A stretch of DNA of 8,099 nt from Pseudopedobacter sp039918235 (GCA_039918235.1 JBDSHZ010000003.1:1-8099), one strand, 5' to 3'. Counted from the first letter of the stretch, positions 1-5,809 are shown. Program-made: numbers and translations. Notes: generated from the letters alone by a model not told the origin.

Positions 1-1384
1 ACTGTTCATTAAAATTCACATAAAAAAGTTCTTTGGTCGCTCTGGTAGTTGCGGTATATAACCACCTCAACAACTCTACATTTAGCATTTCTTCGGTTAA
101 ATATCCCTGGTCAATAAAAACGGCATCCCATTGACCGCCCTGGGCTTTATGGCAGGTGACTGCATAAGCAAATTTAAGTTGCAATGCGTTAAAATATGGA
201 TTAAGCTTTAACTGCTCCATTTTAGCTCCTCTGCTGGTCAGGCTTTCATAATCTTTCATCACCTCCTCAAAAAGAGCTTTTTGCCTATCGTAAGGAAGGT
301 TGGAAGTTTCCGTGTAAAGCGTATCCAACATTACCTTGCAGGATATTGGCTCCTGATCAATATCGCTGAACAAAATCTGCACATCAGCAAAGCGGAAGCC
401 GTACATTTCATGGATATTCTTCACTCTTGTAATTTGTCCAACATCGCCATTGGCAATAAAGCCTCCCTTCTCCTCTCCTAGCCAGAAATAATTATTTTTT
501 ACCACCATTACCAAATCGCCACCGGTAAGCTCATCTTCCCGCCAAAGAATCTGATTTCTGATGTGCTGGTTATACATGTTTGCCCCTTTGTTAGATCGGC
601 AGATGACCAAAGTGCGCTCTGGTCCGTATTTACCATAAGTATAATTTAAGCCTTCAATAATTTTATCGCCCATCATGCGGTAAACATCTTTAAATGCTTT
701 GGTCTGAAGTTCAGGAAATGAAGATTCTTCCTTCCTGATCAGCTCACGAATGGCTGTTGCATTAAATAAAATTCCGGATTCCTGTTCCTGTCTCACCACA
801 TCTGTTAGCTCCACTCCCTGTACCTGTAGTTTAAATTTCTGTAGCTGTGCCGGCACTAAAGCCGGACTTTCATCCGAACCTACAGGTGGAAGCTGTGCGG
901 TATCTCCAATAAATATAATCCGGTTATTTTTATCGTTGTAAACGTATTCAATGACATCTTTTAAAAGACTGCTGCCGCTGTAATCCGTTAATTCATCCGC
1001 TATCATTGAGGCTTCATCAATAATAAACAAGGTATCTTGGTGCATATTGGGTGAAAGACTAAAATGCATATCTGGCGAAAAAGCAGCTTTTTTACGATAG
1101 ATTTTCCGGTGAATGGTTGATGCTTCCTTTTTTGAATAAACACTCAACACTTTAGCCGCCCTACCGGTAGGCGCCAATAAAACTGTTTTAATCTGATACT
1201 TTGGCAGCGCTTTGATCAATGTACTCATCACGGTAGTTTTACCGGTACCTGCATAACCCTTTAAAATAAAACAGGATTTACCATTAGGGTTAGCAATAAA
1301 CTGCTGCAATTTTTGAAATAAATTGATTTGCTGTTGATTGGCTTGGTGCGGAAAAAGTTTTTCGAGATCCTGGGCAATGGTCAT
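1..1384 (-). CDS. RecD-like superfamily 1 DNA helicase (AAA ATPase), 3' end cut by window edge
   Basis: Reading the minus strand from ATG at 1384-1382 gives an uninterrupted frame of 461 codons that leaves the window at base 1, so only the extreme C-terminus is missing. Helicase motifs appear in the order expected for the RecD/Pif1-type SF1B group: Walker A GYAGTGKTT at residues 43-51, motif Ia PTGRAAK at 72-78, STIHR at 89-93, Walker B IIDEAS at 121-126, motif III GDTAQLPPVG at 160-169, motif V with TCHKAQG at 410-416, and motif VI TATTRA at 444-449. The protein starts only about 40 residues before Walker A, so it lacks the long N-terminal region of RecD2 proteins (about 700 residues or more). 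It resembles the short stand-alone RecD-like ATPases common in Bacteroidetes. The expected role is ATP-driven DNA unwinding in repair or recombination; partner and substrate cannot be read from the sequence. It diverges from the DUF3822 operon across 59 bp. Family assignment is firm and the specific function is unknown. Confidence 0.9.
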   Translation of the reverse strand, partial: MTIAQDLEKLFPHQANQQQINLFQKLQQFIANPNGKSCFILKGYAGTGKTTVMSTLIKALPKYQIKTVLLAPTGRAAKVLSVYSKKEASTIHRKIYRKKAAFSPDMHFSLSPNMHQDTLFIIDEASMIADELTDYSGSSLLKDVIEYVYNDKNNRIIFIGDTAQLPPVGSDESPALVPAQLQKFKLQVQGVELTDVVRQEQESGILFNATAIRELIRKEESSFPELQTKAFKDVYRMMGDKIIEGLNYTYGKYGPERTLVICRSNKGANMYNQHIRNQILWREDELTGGDLVMVVKNNYFWLGEEKGGFIANGDVGQITRVKNIHEMYGFRFADVQILFSDIDQEPISCKVMLDTLYTETSNLPYDRQKALFEEVMKDYESLTSRGAKMEQLKLNPYFNALQLKFAYAVTCHKAQGGQWDAVFIDQGYLTEEMLNVELLRWLYTATTRATKELFYVNFNEQ

Positions 1385-1389
1385 TGTTT

Positions 1390-1397
1390 CAAATTTC
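1390..1397 (-). promoter_or_regulatory. Possible -7 element for the RecD-like helicase gene
   Basis: On the minus strand GAAATTTG lies five bases before the helicase ATG. It matches the Bacteroidetes -7 consensus TAnnTTTG at five of six fixed positions. The spacing resembles that of the better promoters in this window, but I see no convincing -33 element, so this is a weak call. Confidence 0.25.
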
Positions 1398-1429
1398 GTT
1401 AAAAATCTAAACGCTTTCGGATAAATTTT

Positions 1430-1437
1430 TACTTTTG
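1430..1437 (+). promoter_or_regulatory. -7 promoter element (TACTTTTG) of the DUF3822-rsmD-coaD operon
   Basis: TACTTTTG is a perfect match to the Bacteroidetes primary-sigma -7 consensus TAnnTTTG. It ends only six bases before the ATG at 1444, so transcription would begin at or just before the start codon and the mRNA would be leaderless or nearly so. No clear TTG-type -33 element is visible at the usual spacing of about 19-21 bases. Its position rules against the TTG codons at 1435 and 1438 as real starts, because they lie within or immediately after the promoter element. Confidence 0.6.
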
Positions 1438-1443
1438 TTGCGC

Positions 1444-2259
1444 ATGAATGATAAAATCCATTTCACCTCCCCAGAATTTGAACCGGCCAACGCTATAGCT
1501 AGCGAATTATGGATAGAAATGGGGGTCAATTATCATGCTTATGCAATTGTTGACAATAGTACCAAGGAAGTAAATGTTTTATCATTTAGTCCTTCTGTTT
1601 TGTTTTCAGATATGGAAGGCAGTTTATTACAAGCTCATTTCTCAAAAACAAAAATTAGTTTACAAACGCAAAAATTCACTTTTATTCCCACAGAACTTTT
1701 TGACCACAACAATATTGCTGTTTACAAACAGTATATCCAGCCCAATGATTCGGAAGAAGTATTTACAACTTTGATTCAAAAAGGGGAAATCACAGTGGTT
1801 TATGCATTATCAAAGTTGACTTTAGATAAACTGAGCAAGCATTTTCCGGATGCAGAAATATACCCTCAGTTGGCTTCTTTTTGTGAAGGCGTTAATTATG
1901 CTTTTAGCCAGATTTCTTTCCCGCAGCTCCATATTAACTTTAAACCTGGTTTTATGGAGATCATCATCTTCAATAAAAATGAATTGAAATTCTATAATAT
2001 TTTCGAATATCAGAATAAGGACGAGGTGATGTACTTTCTTTTATTGGTGGTACAGCAAAACTATTTAAAACCTGCCAGTTTATTGGTTAAAGTTTGTGGC
2101 GATATGGATACCAATAGTGAAATTTACCAAAGTATTGTTGCCCAGTTTGGCCGTACAGAAGTGACCGATTTAGACAGTTTACCTTTAACCTATCAAGCAT
2201 TGGGTTACCCTGCACTGCCACGTTTCTTTTCTCTATTAAGCTTAAATTTATGCGGATAA
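1444..2259 (+). CDS. DUF3822 family protein, first gene of the rsmD-coaD operon
   Basis: This 271-residue protein of unknown function resembles DUF3822, a family I know from Bacteroidetes, where it often lies next to rsmD. I chose ATG 1444 because the in-frame TTG codons at 1435 and 1438 overlap or abut the -7 element. There is no signal peptide or membrane segment, so it is probably cytoplasmic. Visible features are a FIPTELF segment near residue 82 and a C-terminal half with alternating strand and helix character, including an FNKNEL...FEYQNKDEVMYFLLLVVQQ stretch in which two short blocks flank a helix. That pattern recalls the second half of PilM/FtsA-like (actin/HSP70 fold) proteins, but this is only an impression and no ATP-binding motif is obvious. 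The stop codon overlaps rsmD by ten bases, implying translational coupling. Family call is moderately sure; function is unknown. Confidence 0.75.
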   Translation: MNDKIHFTSPEFEPANAIASELWIEMGVNYHAYAIVDNSTKEVNVLSFSPSVLFSDMEGSLLQAHFSKTKISLQTQKFTFIPTELFDHNNIAVYKQYIQPNDSEEVFTTLIQKGEITVVYALSKLTLDKLSKHFPDAEIYPQLASFCEGVNYAFSQISFPQLHINFKPGFMEIIIFNKNELKFYNIFEYQNKDEVMYFLLLVVQQNYLKPASLLVKVCGDMDTNSEIYQSIVAQFGRTEVTDLDSLPLTYQALGYPALPRFFSLLSLNLCG

Positions 2260-2783
2260 TTGGCGGGAAACTAAAAGGAATACGTCTTCATCCACCAAAA
2301 AACTTACCGGTAAGGCCTACTACCGACATGGCAAAAGAGGCTTTGTTCAACATCTTACAAAACCTTCTCACTTTTGAAAATCTTAAAATATTAGATCTTT
2401 TTAGCGGCACAGGAAACATCAGTTTGGAATTTGGCTCTCGTGGTGCGCTTGAAATTTTATCGGTAGATCAAAACTTTGGTTGTTACAACTACTTAAAAAA
2501 CACCAGTAAAGAACATCAGCTTACGCAGATTAAACCTGTTAAAGCAGATGTGTTTAAGTTCTTGAATCAGGAAAACGAAAAATTTGATCTTATTTTCGCC
2601 GACCCACCTTATGACCTCAGCAGGATTCCTGAAATTGCAACCATCATTTTTGAAAAAGAGCTGCTGAATGAAAATGGGCTTTTGATCATTGAGCACCAAA
2701 GTATGCAGGACCTTTCTAACCATCCTAATTTTAAAGAGAAAAGAAAATATGGCTACTCCACTTTCAGTTTTTTTAATAATTAA
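2250..2783 (+). CDS. rsmD: 16S rRNA (guanine(966)-N(2))-methyltransferase RsmD
   Basis: RsmD transfers a methyl group from S-adenosylmethionine to N2 of G966 of 16S rRNA during assembly of the small ribosomal subunit. The 177-residue protein has the family's full layout. The N-terminal signature MRIIGG is followed by RPTTDMAKEALFNIL at 22-36, which in the family contacts RNA. The SAM-binding motif I LDLFSGTGNISLE is at 48-60. The catalytic N2-guanine methylase motif DPPY is at 118-121 and the closing GYSTFSFF at 168-175. Length is normal for the family (about 180-200 residues). The start at 2250 lies inside the end of the DUF3822 gene (ten-base overlap) and has no Shine-Dalgarno sequence, so translation is probably coupled. 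coaD follows after 26 bases; rsmD-coaD adjacency is widespread in bacteria and supports the call. Confidence 0.95.
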   Translation: MRIIGGKLKGIRLHPPKNLPVRPTTDMAKEALFNILQNLLTFENLKILDLFSGTGNISLEFGSRGALEILSVDQNFGCYNYLKNTSKEHQLTQIKPVKADVFKFLNQENEKFDLIFADPPYDLSRIPEIATIIFEKELLNENGLLIIEHQSMQDLSNHPNFKEKRKYGYSTFSFFNN

Positions 2784-2809
2784 ATCTTAATTTTATCAAA
2801 ACAACAACT

Positions 2810-3274
2810 ATGAAAACCGCCTTGTTCCCTGGTTCTTTTGACCCCATTACCAAAGCACACGTTGATATTTTAAAACGTTCGTTGCCTCTTTTTGATAAAA
2901 TTTATGTGGGTATTGGGGTAAACAGCACTAAGCAGTCTTTGCTAAGTCCAGAAAAACGTTTGGAAATGATACAAGCTGTATTTAAGGATGAAACTAAGTT
3001 GGAGATGGTGACTTATGAAGGCTTAACCGTGAACTTCTGTCAGAAAATTGGTGCTTCACACATGATTAGAGGGATCCGTACCGTTTCTGATTTTGAATAT
3101 GAGAAAGCCATTGCGCAGATGAACCATGCACTAATTCCTGAAATTGAATCCATTTTTATTGTGAGTAAGCCAGGGTATTCCTCCATCAGTTCTACCATTG
3201 TGCGTGATATATTACGCTACGGCGGAGACGTTTCTCAGTTTGTTCCTGCTGCGGCCTTACCTTTTCTTGTTTAA
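2810..3274 (+). CDS. coaD: Phosphopantetheine adenylyltransferase (PPAT)
   Basis: CoaD joins 4'-phosphopantetheine and ATP to give dephospho-CoA and pyrophosphate, the penultimate step of coenzyme A synthesis, in the cytoplasm. The 154-residue length is close to the E. coli enzyme. Family marks are FPGSFDPIT at 6-14, the nucleotidyltransferase T/HxGH motif seen here as TKAH at 14-17, Lys41 in the position of the conserved substrate-binding lysine, RGIRTVSDFEYE at 88-99, and ISSTIVR at 126-132. The catalytic histidine (His17) is kept, but the usual glycine before it is alanine. The start is ATG 2810, 26 bases after rsmD, without a Shine-Dalgarno sequence; TAATTTTA at 2788-2795 could be a weak internal -7 element. 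The stop codon overlaps that of the convergent NUDIX gene by sharing TTAA at 3271-3274, leaving no space for a terminator between the two genes. Confidence 0.95.
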   Translation: MKTALFPGSFDPITKAHVDILKRSLPLFDKIYVGIGVNSTKQSLLSPEKRLEMIQAVFKDETKLEMVTYEGLTVNFCQKIGASHMIRGIRTVSDFEYEKAIAQMNHALIPEIESIFIVSKPGYSSISSTIVRDILRYGGDVSQFVPAAALPFLV

Positions 3275-3894
3275 ATAATTTCTTTTTCCAATTGCTCTAC
3301 AGCCAGTACATCTAAAATATTTGAATAAGTATTAGACTTGATGATTTTCCAATCTGCTTTGGAGAACCATTTCACTTCTGTAATTCCTTCTTCTTTTTGT
3401 GGAATCAGTTTCTGGTTTCCTTTCGCCTGCATTTCATACCAATGAGATACTTTTAAGACCACTTTTCCCTTAATTTCATAAACGTGGTAAGTTTTAATTA
3501 GCTTTTTGCCTAGCTTTTTAATTTTTATCCCACATTCTTCTTCTACTTCTCTTACTGCTGCATCCTTCTTTTTTTCTTTAGGTTCCAGCTTTCCTTTGGG
3601 TAAATCCCATTTGCCATTACGTTTAATAAAAAGATATTTTTGGTTTTCATTTTTCACCAATCCGCCCGCCGCTTCAATTACTCTTAAACGTTTTTTAATA
3701 TCTCTAAAAGTAGCTTTCGCATCAGGAGTGTTCAGAAAAAATAACGTCTTTGAATTATTTTGCAAAGCCTTGTAAAATTTTAAAAAATCAAACCCCTCAA
3801 CATCAATATGTTGAAAACTTGGTACGTCCTTTGGAATAGAATTACCAATAATTAGGGATTTATCGTTGATATAAATATTGTATTTTTGAGCCAT
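3271..3894 (-). CDS. NUDIX hydrolase with an N-terminal extension
   Basis: This 207-residue protein belongs to the NUDIX superfamily, which hydrolyses nucleoside diphosphates linked to another group using Mg2+. The Nudix box G-x5-E-x7-RE-U-xEE-x-GU is complete at residues 101-123, with Gly101, Glu107, Arg115-Glu116 and Glu119-Glu120 in place. The preceding WDLPKGK is typical of the fold. The first 70 residues are an extension with no motif I recognise. The substrate cannot be predicted. I chose ATG 3894: upstream in-frame TTG codons at 3903 and 3900 overlap or abut a -7-like element, and no other ATG occurs before the Nudix box. The start codon overlaps the divergent pyrE start through a shared CATG, and the stop overlaps coaD through a shared TTAA. 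My recollection is that a NUDIX gene of this type lies head-to-head with pyrE in other Bacteroidetes; that would need checking. Confidence 0.9.
   Translation of the reverse strand: MAQKYNIYINDKSLIIGNSIPKDVPSFQHIDVEGFDFLKFYKALQNNSKTLFFLNTPDAKATFRDIKKRLRVIEAAGGLVKNENQKYLFIKRNGKWDLPKGKLEPKEKKKDAAVREVEEECGIKIKKLGKKLIKTYHVYEIKGKVVLKVSHWYEMQAKGNQKLIPQKEEGITEVKWFSKADWKIIKSNTYSNILDVLAVEQLEKEII
3881..3888 (+). promoter_or_regulatory. -7 promoter element (TATTTTTG) of pyrE
   Basis: TATTTTTG matches the TAnnTTTG consensus perfectly and ends four bases before the pyrE ATG at 3893, so the pyrE transcript is probably leaderless or nearly so. On the opposite strand the same bases encode residues 3-5 of the NUDIX protein. 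A TTTA at 3859-3862 has about the right spacing for a -33 element but matches the TTG consensus poorly. Confidence 0.55.
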
Positions 3895-4549
3895 GTACAA
3901 CAAAAGTGAGATAGAACAGAAAATTGCAGAATTTTTGTTGCAAATAAAAGCAATTAAATTACAACCTACTAATCCTTTTACTTGGGCTTCCGGTTGGAAG
4001 TCTCCAATTTATTGTGATAATAGAATTACGCTCTCCCATCCTTCCATTAGAACTTACATCCGTCAGAAGCTAACTGAATTGATTCAGGAAGAATATGGAT
4101 CGGCAAGTGTGATTGCAGGTGTGGCTACAGCAGGTATTCCTCAGGGTGCTTTGGTAGCACAGGAATTGGGCTTACCTTTTATATATGTAAGGGCAAAAGC
4201 AAAAGAACACGGCACACAAAGCTTAATTGAAGGGGAAATTAATCCTGGACAGCGGGTGGTATTGGTAGAGGATTTAATTTCTACCGGCAAAAGTAGCATC
4301 CAAGCAATTCATGCTTTGCGTGATGCAGGTTATGAAGTTGCAGGTTTAGTGGCCATTTTTAGTTACGGATTTGATGTGGCGACTGAAAACTTTGCGGAAG
4401 CAAAATGTAGGTTTTCTACATTATGTAATTACAGTGCTATGGTAGAATTTGCTGAAGAGCATCATTTTATACAGAAAGCCGAAACCGAGTTATTAAATGA
4501 GTGGAGAAGAAACCCGGCTGAGTGGGGACAATTTGAGCAAAGTAAATAA
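3893..4549 (+). CDS. pyrE: Orotate phosphoribosyltransferase
   Basis: PyrE condenses orotate with PRPP to give orotidine 5'-monophosphate, the fifth step of de novo pyrimidine synthesis. The 218-residue protein has the normal length and motifs: FTWASGWKSPIYCDNR at 29-44 (orotate-binding region), GVATAGIPQGALVA at 76-89, the flexible catalytic loop around YVRAKAKEHGTQ at 98-109, and the PRPP-binding motif VLVEDLISTGKSS at 123-135 with its acidic pair Glu126-Asp127. ATG 3893 is the only ATG in the N-terminal region and gives the expected first helix. It shares CATG with the start codon of the divergent NUDIX gene. A -7 element ends four bases upstream, implying a leaderless message. The last base of the TAA stop begins the ATG of the SRPBCC-like gene (TAATG), so the two are likely translated in a coupled manner. 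Confidence 0.96.
   Translation: MYNKSEIEQKIAEFLLQIKAIKLQPTNPFTWASGWKSPIYCDNRITLSHPSIRTYIRQKLTELIQEEYGSASVIAGVATAGIPQGALVAQELGLPFIYVRAKAKEHGTQSLIEGEINPGQRVVLVEDLISTGKSSIQAIHALRDAGYEVAGLVAIFSYGFDVATENFAEAKCRFSTLCNYSAMVEFAEEHHFIQKAETELLNEWRRNPAEWGQFEQSK
3901..3908 (-). promoter_or_regulatory. -7-like element (CACTTTTG) of the NUDIX gene
   Basis: On the minus strand CACTTTTG matches TAnnTTTG at five of six fixed positions and ends six bases before the NUDIX ATG at 3894. The bases lie within codons 3-6 of pyrE on the plus strand. No strong -33 element is visible upstream. Confidence 0.4.
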
Positions 4550-4944
4550 TGACAGACTTCGAGAGTAAAATCATCCTTAACCAACCAGTAGAGAAAGTTT
4601 ATGCTTTTTTAAGCGATTTAAACAACCATCAGCAACTGATGCCAGAGAATATTTACAACTGGAGCAGCACTACTGATGAAGCTAGATTCACTATTCAGAA
4701 CATGGCTAAACTGGCGTTAAAAGTTTCTTCAAGGATAGAAAATGAGGAAATCAATATTGTACCTGCAGAAGAAGATCCGTTTGCTGTTGAAATGAAATGG
4801 AAATTAATCGCCGATGGGGTGGCTACCGTTGCCAATTTAACAATTTCTGCAGAACTGAACATGATGATGAAGATGTTGGCCAGCGGGCCATTGCAAAAGC
4901 TGGTTGATCACCAAACTACCGCACTACAAACTGCTTTGGCATAA
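4549..4944 (+). CDS. SRPBCC (START/Bet v1-like) family small protein
   Basis: This is a 131-residue soluble protein. The opening FESKIILNQPVEKVYAFLSD (residues 4-23) has the typical SRPBCC start: a first strand, then the PxExVYxFLSD pattern and a helix, followed by NNHQQLMP like the family's 'DhpxWpp' segment. Later strands alternate (EMKWKLIADG, VATVANLTISAEL) and a C-terminal helix runs from about 103 to 130. This helix-grip fold binds hydrophobic ligands in many relatives, but no catalytic residues can be named and the ligand is unknown. The start is fixed by the TAATG overlap with pyrE. The next gene starts immediately after its stop (TAA|ATG), so all three genes appear to form one transcription unit. 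A role in pyrimidine metabolism is not implied by the sequence. The family call is by pattern recognition. Confidence 0.75.
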   Translation: MTDFESKIILNQPVEKVYAFLSDLNNHQQLMPENIYNWSSTTDEARFTIQNMAKLALKVSSRIENEEINIVPAEEDPFAVEMKWKLIADGVATVANLTISAELNMMMKMLASGPLQKLVDHQTTALQTALA

Positions 4945-5355
4945 ATGAAATGGGGATTAAGATTTTTCGGCTTATTAGATTTGCTGACTTTCTTAATCTT
5001 CATTCCTTCTAAATTCTATTTCCTCATCAGCACCTTTGAATTCCCTTTTTCTGCCGCGACTAAAGTTGGCGCCATTTGGGAATTGATGGTATTGCTGTTT
5101 TTTCTTTTAACAGGTACATTGCTATTCTTAAAACCTAAAACAGGATTGCTTTTTAGTTTTATATTGGTTCCATTCAGAATTGTATTTCTCTATTTCAGTT
5201 TCGACTTTTTAAGTTTTTTACTTTACCACTTAGGTTTTAAAAATCTTGTGTCATCTGCCGGTTTTCAGCATTATTGGTTTTATGTATTGATGGTTTTTGA
5301 AATGCTGAGATATGGATTGAGTTTTTACTGGTATAGTATTTTAAAAAGGATTTGA
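4945..5355 (+). CDS. Small integral membrane protein of unknown function, four predicted helices
   Basis: I do not recognise a named family for this 136-residue protein. It is strongly hydrophobic and rich in Phe and Leu. Four membrane spans can be drawn at about residues 7-27, 43-62, 67-93 and 109-131, with short polar links (PSK at 21-23, KPKTG at 63-67). It ends in the basic tail KRI, which favours a cytoplasmic C-terminus. There is no cleavable signal peptide, lipobox or metal-binding motif. The ATG follows the SRPBCC stop codon without a gap, and no Shine-Dalgarno sequence is present, so it is probably translated by reinitiation as the last gene of the pyrE unit. A 14-bp AT palindrome and the repeat cluster follow directly. 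Coding status is supported by the exact junction with its upstream neighbour and the coherent helix pattern. Confidence 0.75.
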   Translation: MKWGLRFFGLLDLLTFLIFIPSKFYFLISTFEFPFSAATKVGAIWELMVLLFFLLTGTLLFLKPKTGLLFSFILVPFRIVFLYFSFDFLSFLLYHLGFKNLVSSAGFQHYWFYVLMVFEMLRYGLSFYWYSILKRI

Positions 5356-5367
5356 TTTTTTAAAAAA

Positions 5368-5387
5368 TAACCACAGAGAACACTGAG
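5368..5387 (-). repeat. Repeat copy A, inverted orientation
   Basis: The plus strand reads TAACCACAGAGAACACTGAG. Its reverse complement matches the end of copy D (5656-5675) at 19 of 20 bases and copy B (5457-5476) at 18 of 20. Similarity continues weakly to about 5404 (CACAGAGTTCAC). Pairing with copy B would give a long stem with a loop of about 69 bases. It begins 13 bases after the stop of the membrane-protein gene. Confidence 0.8.
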
Positions 5388-5429
5388 ATTTACACAGAGT
5401 TCACTAAAGTATATTATATCATATTTAAA

Positions 5430-5480
5430 TTTTACCTCTGCTTTCTTTGTGACTTCCTCTGTGGTCTCTGTGGTTAAAAA
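5430..5480 (+). repeat. Repeat copy B, direct partner of copy D
   Basis: This 51-base unit matches 5629-5679 with a single mismatch (G at 5464 versus T at 5663), at an offset of 199 bases. Internally it is built from CTCTG-type words: two CTCTGTGG words ten bases apart, then GTTAAAAA. The near identity of B and D in noncoding DNA points to recent duplication or gene-conversion-like copying. Confidence 0.9.
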
Positions 5481-5546
5481 AATAATAAACCACTTAAATA
5501 CAGCGGGCAAAGAGATTCAAACTTTATAAATCCTTGTTATCTTTTT

Positions 5547-5580
5547 CTCTGTGCTCTTAGCGAACTCTGTGGTTAAAAAA
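5547..5580 (+). repeat. Repeat copy C, variant form
   Basis: This copy starts CTCTGTG and ends CTCTGTGGTTAAAAAA like B and D, but its centre differs (CTCTTAGCGAA). The segment GCGAACTCT at 5560-5568 is answered by its exact reverse complement AGAGTTCGC at 5600-5608. A local hairpin with a nine-base stem and a 31-base loop is therefore possible. Confidence 0.75.
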
Positions 5581-5628
5581 TTAAAATCTCAAAGTTCTAA
5601 GAGTTCGCAAAACACACATTTACACTTC

Positions 5629-5679
5629 TTTTACCTCTGCTTTCTTTGTGACTTCCTCTGTGTTCTCTGTGGTTAAAAA
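5629..5679 (+). repeat. Repeat copy D, near-identical to copy B
   Basis: It matches copy B at 50 of 51 bases, and its last 20 matching bases (5656-5675) pair with copy A at 19 of 20. Both B and D end in GGTTAAAAA, and each is followed by the block AACCACTTAA-nn-ACAG, 8 bases after B and 29 bases after D. The duplicated segment was therefore probably longer and has since diverged or gained about 20 bases in D. Confidence 0.9.
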
Positions 5680-5809
5680 CAAATCGGCAATTTTATCAGT
5701 AAAAACCAACCACTTAACGACAGAAAGTCGCTTTTAATTAATTTTAATCGCCATATTTTCCGATTACCCTCCTCAACAATTGATGGTGTTATTATTGTTA
5801 ATCATGCAT

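Noticed and set aside
281..941. Plus-strand frames at 281-481 and 750-941
   Set aside because: They are antisense to the long helicase frame, which carries all SF1 motifs, and their proteins have no recognisable features.
1435..1443. TTG start at 1435 for the DUF3822 gene
   Set aside because: The TTG codon is part of the -7 element TACTTTTG, and an ATG three codons later fits a leaderless start.
3506..3775. Plus-strand 89-codon frame inside the NUDIX gene
   Set aside because: It is the antisense shadow of the Nudix-box region, with no family resemblance.
5355..5368. Perfect palindrome ATTTTTTAAAAAAT just after the membrane-protein stop as a terminator
   Set aside because: It has no GC stem and no room for a loop, so it would not form a stable intrinsic terminator; in AT-rich DNA it may be chance.
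5325..5510. A 61-codon minus-strand frame across the first repeats
   Set aside because: Its sequence is largely the translation of repeat copies A and B, overlaps the end of the membrane-protein gene, and has no start signal or recognisable domain.
5775..5799. AACAAT...ATTGTT dyad upstream of clpB as a heat-shock operator
   Set aside because: The arms are only six AT-rich bases with a 13-base gap; it does not match CIRCE or another operator I know.
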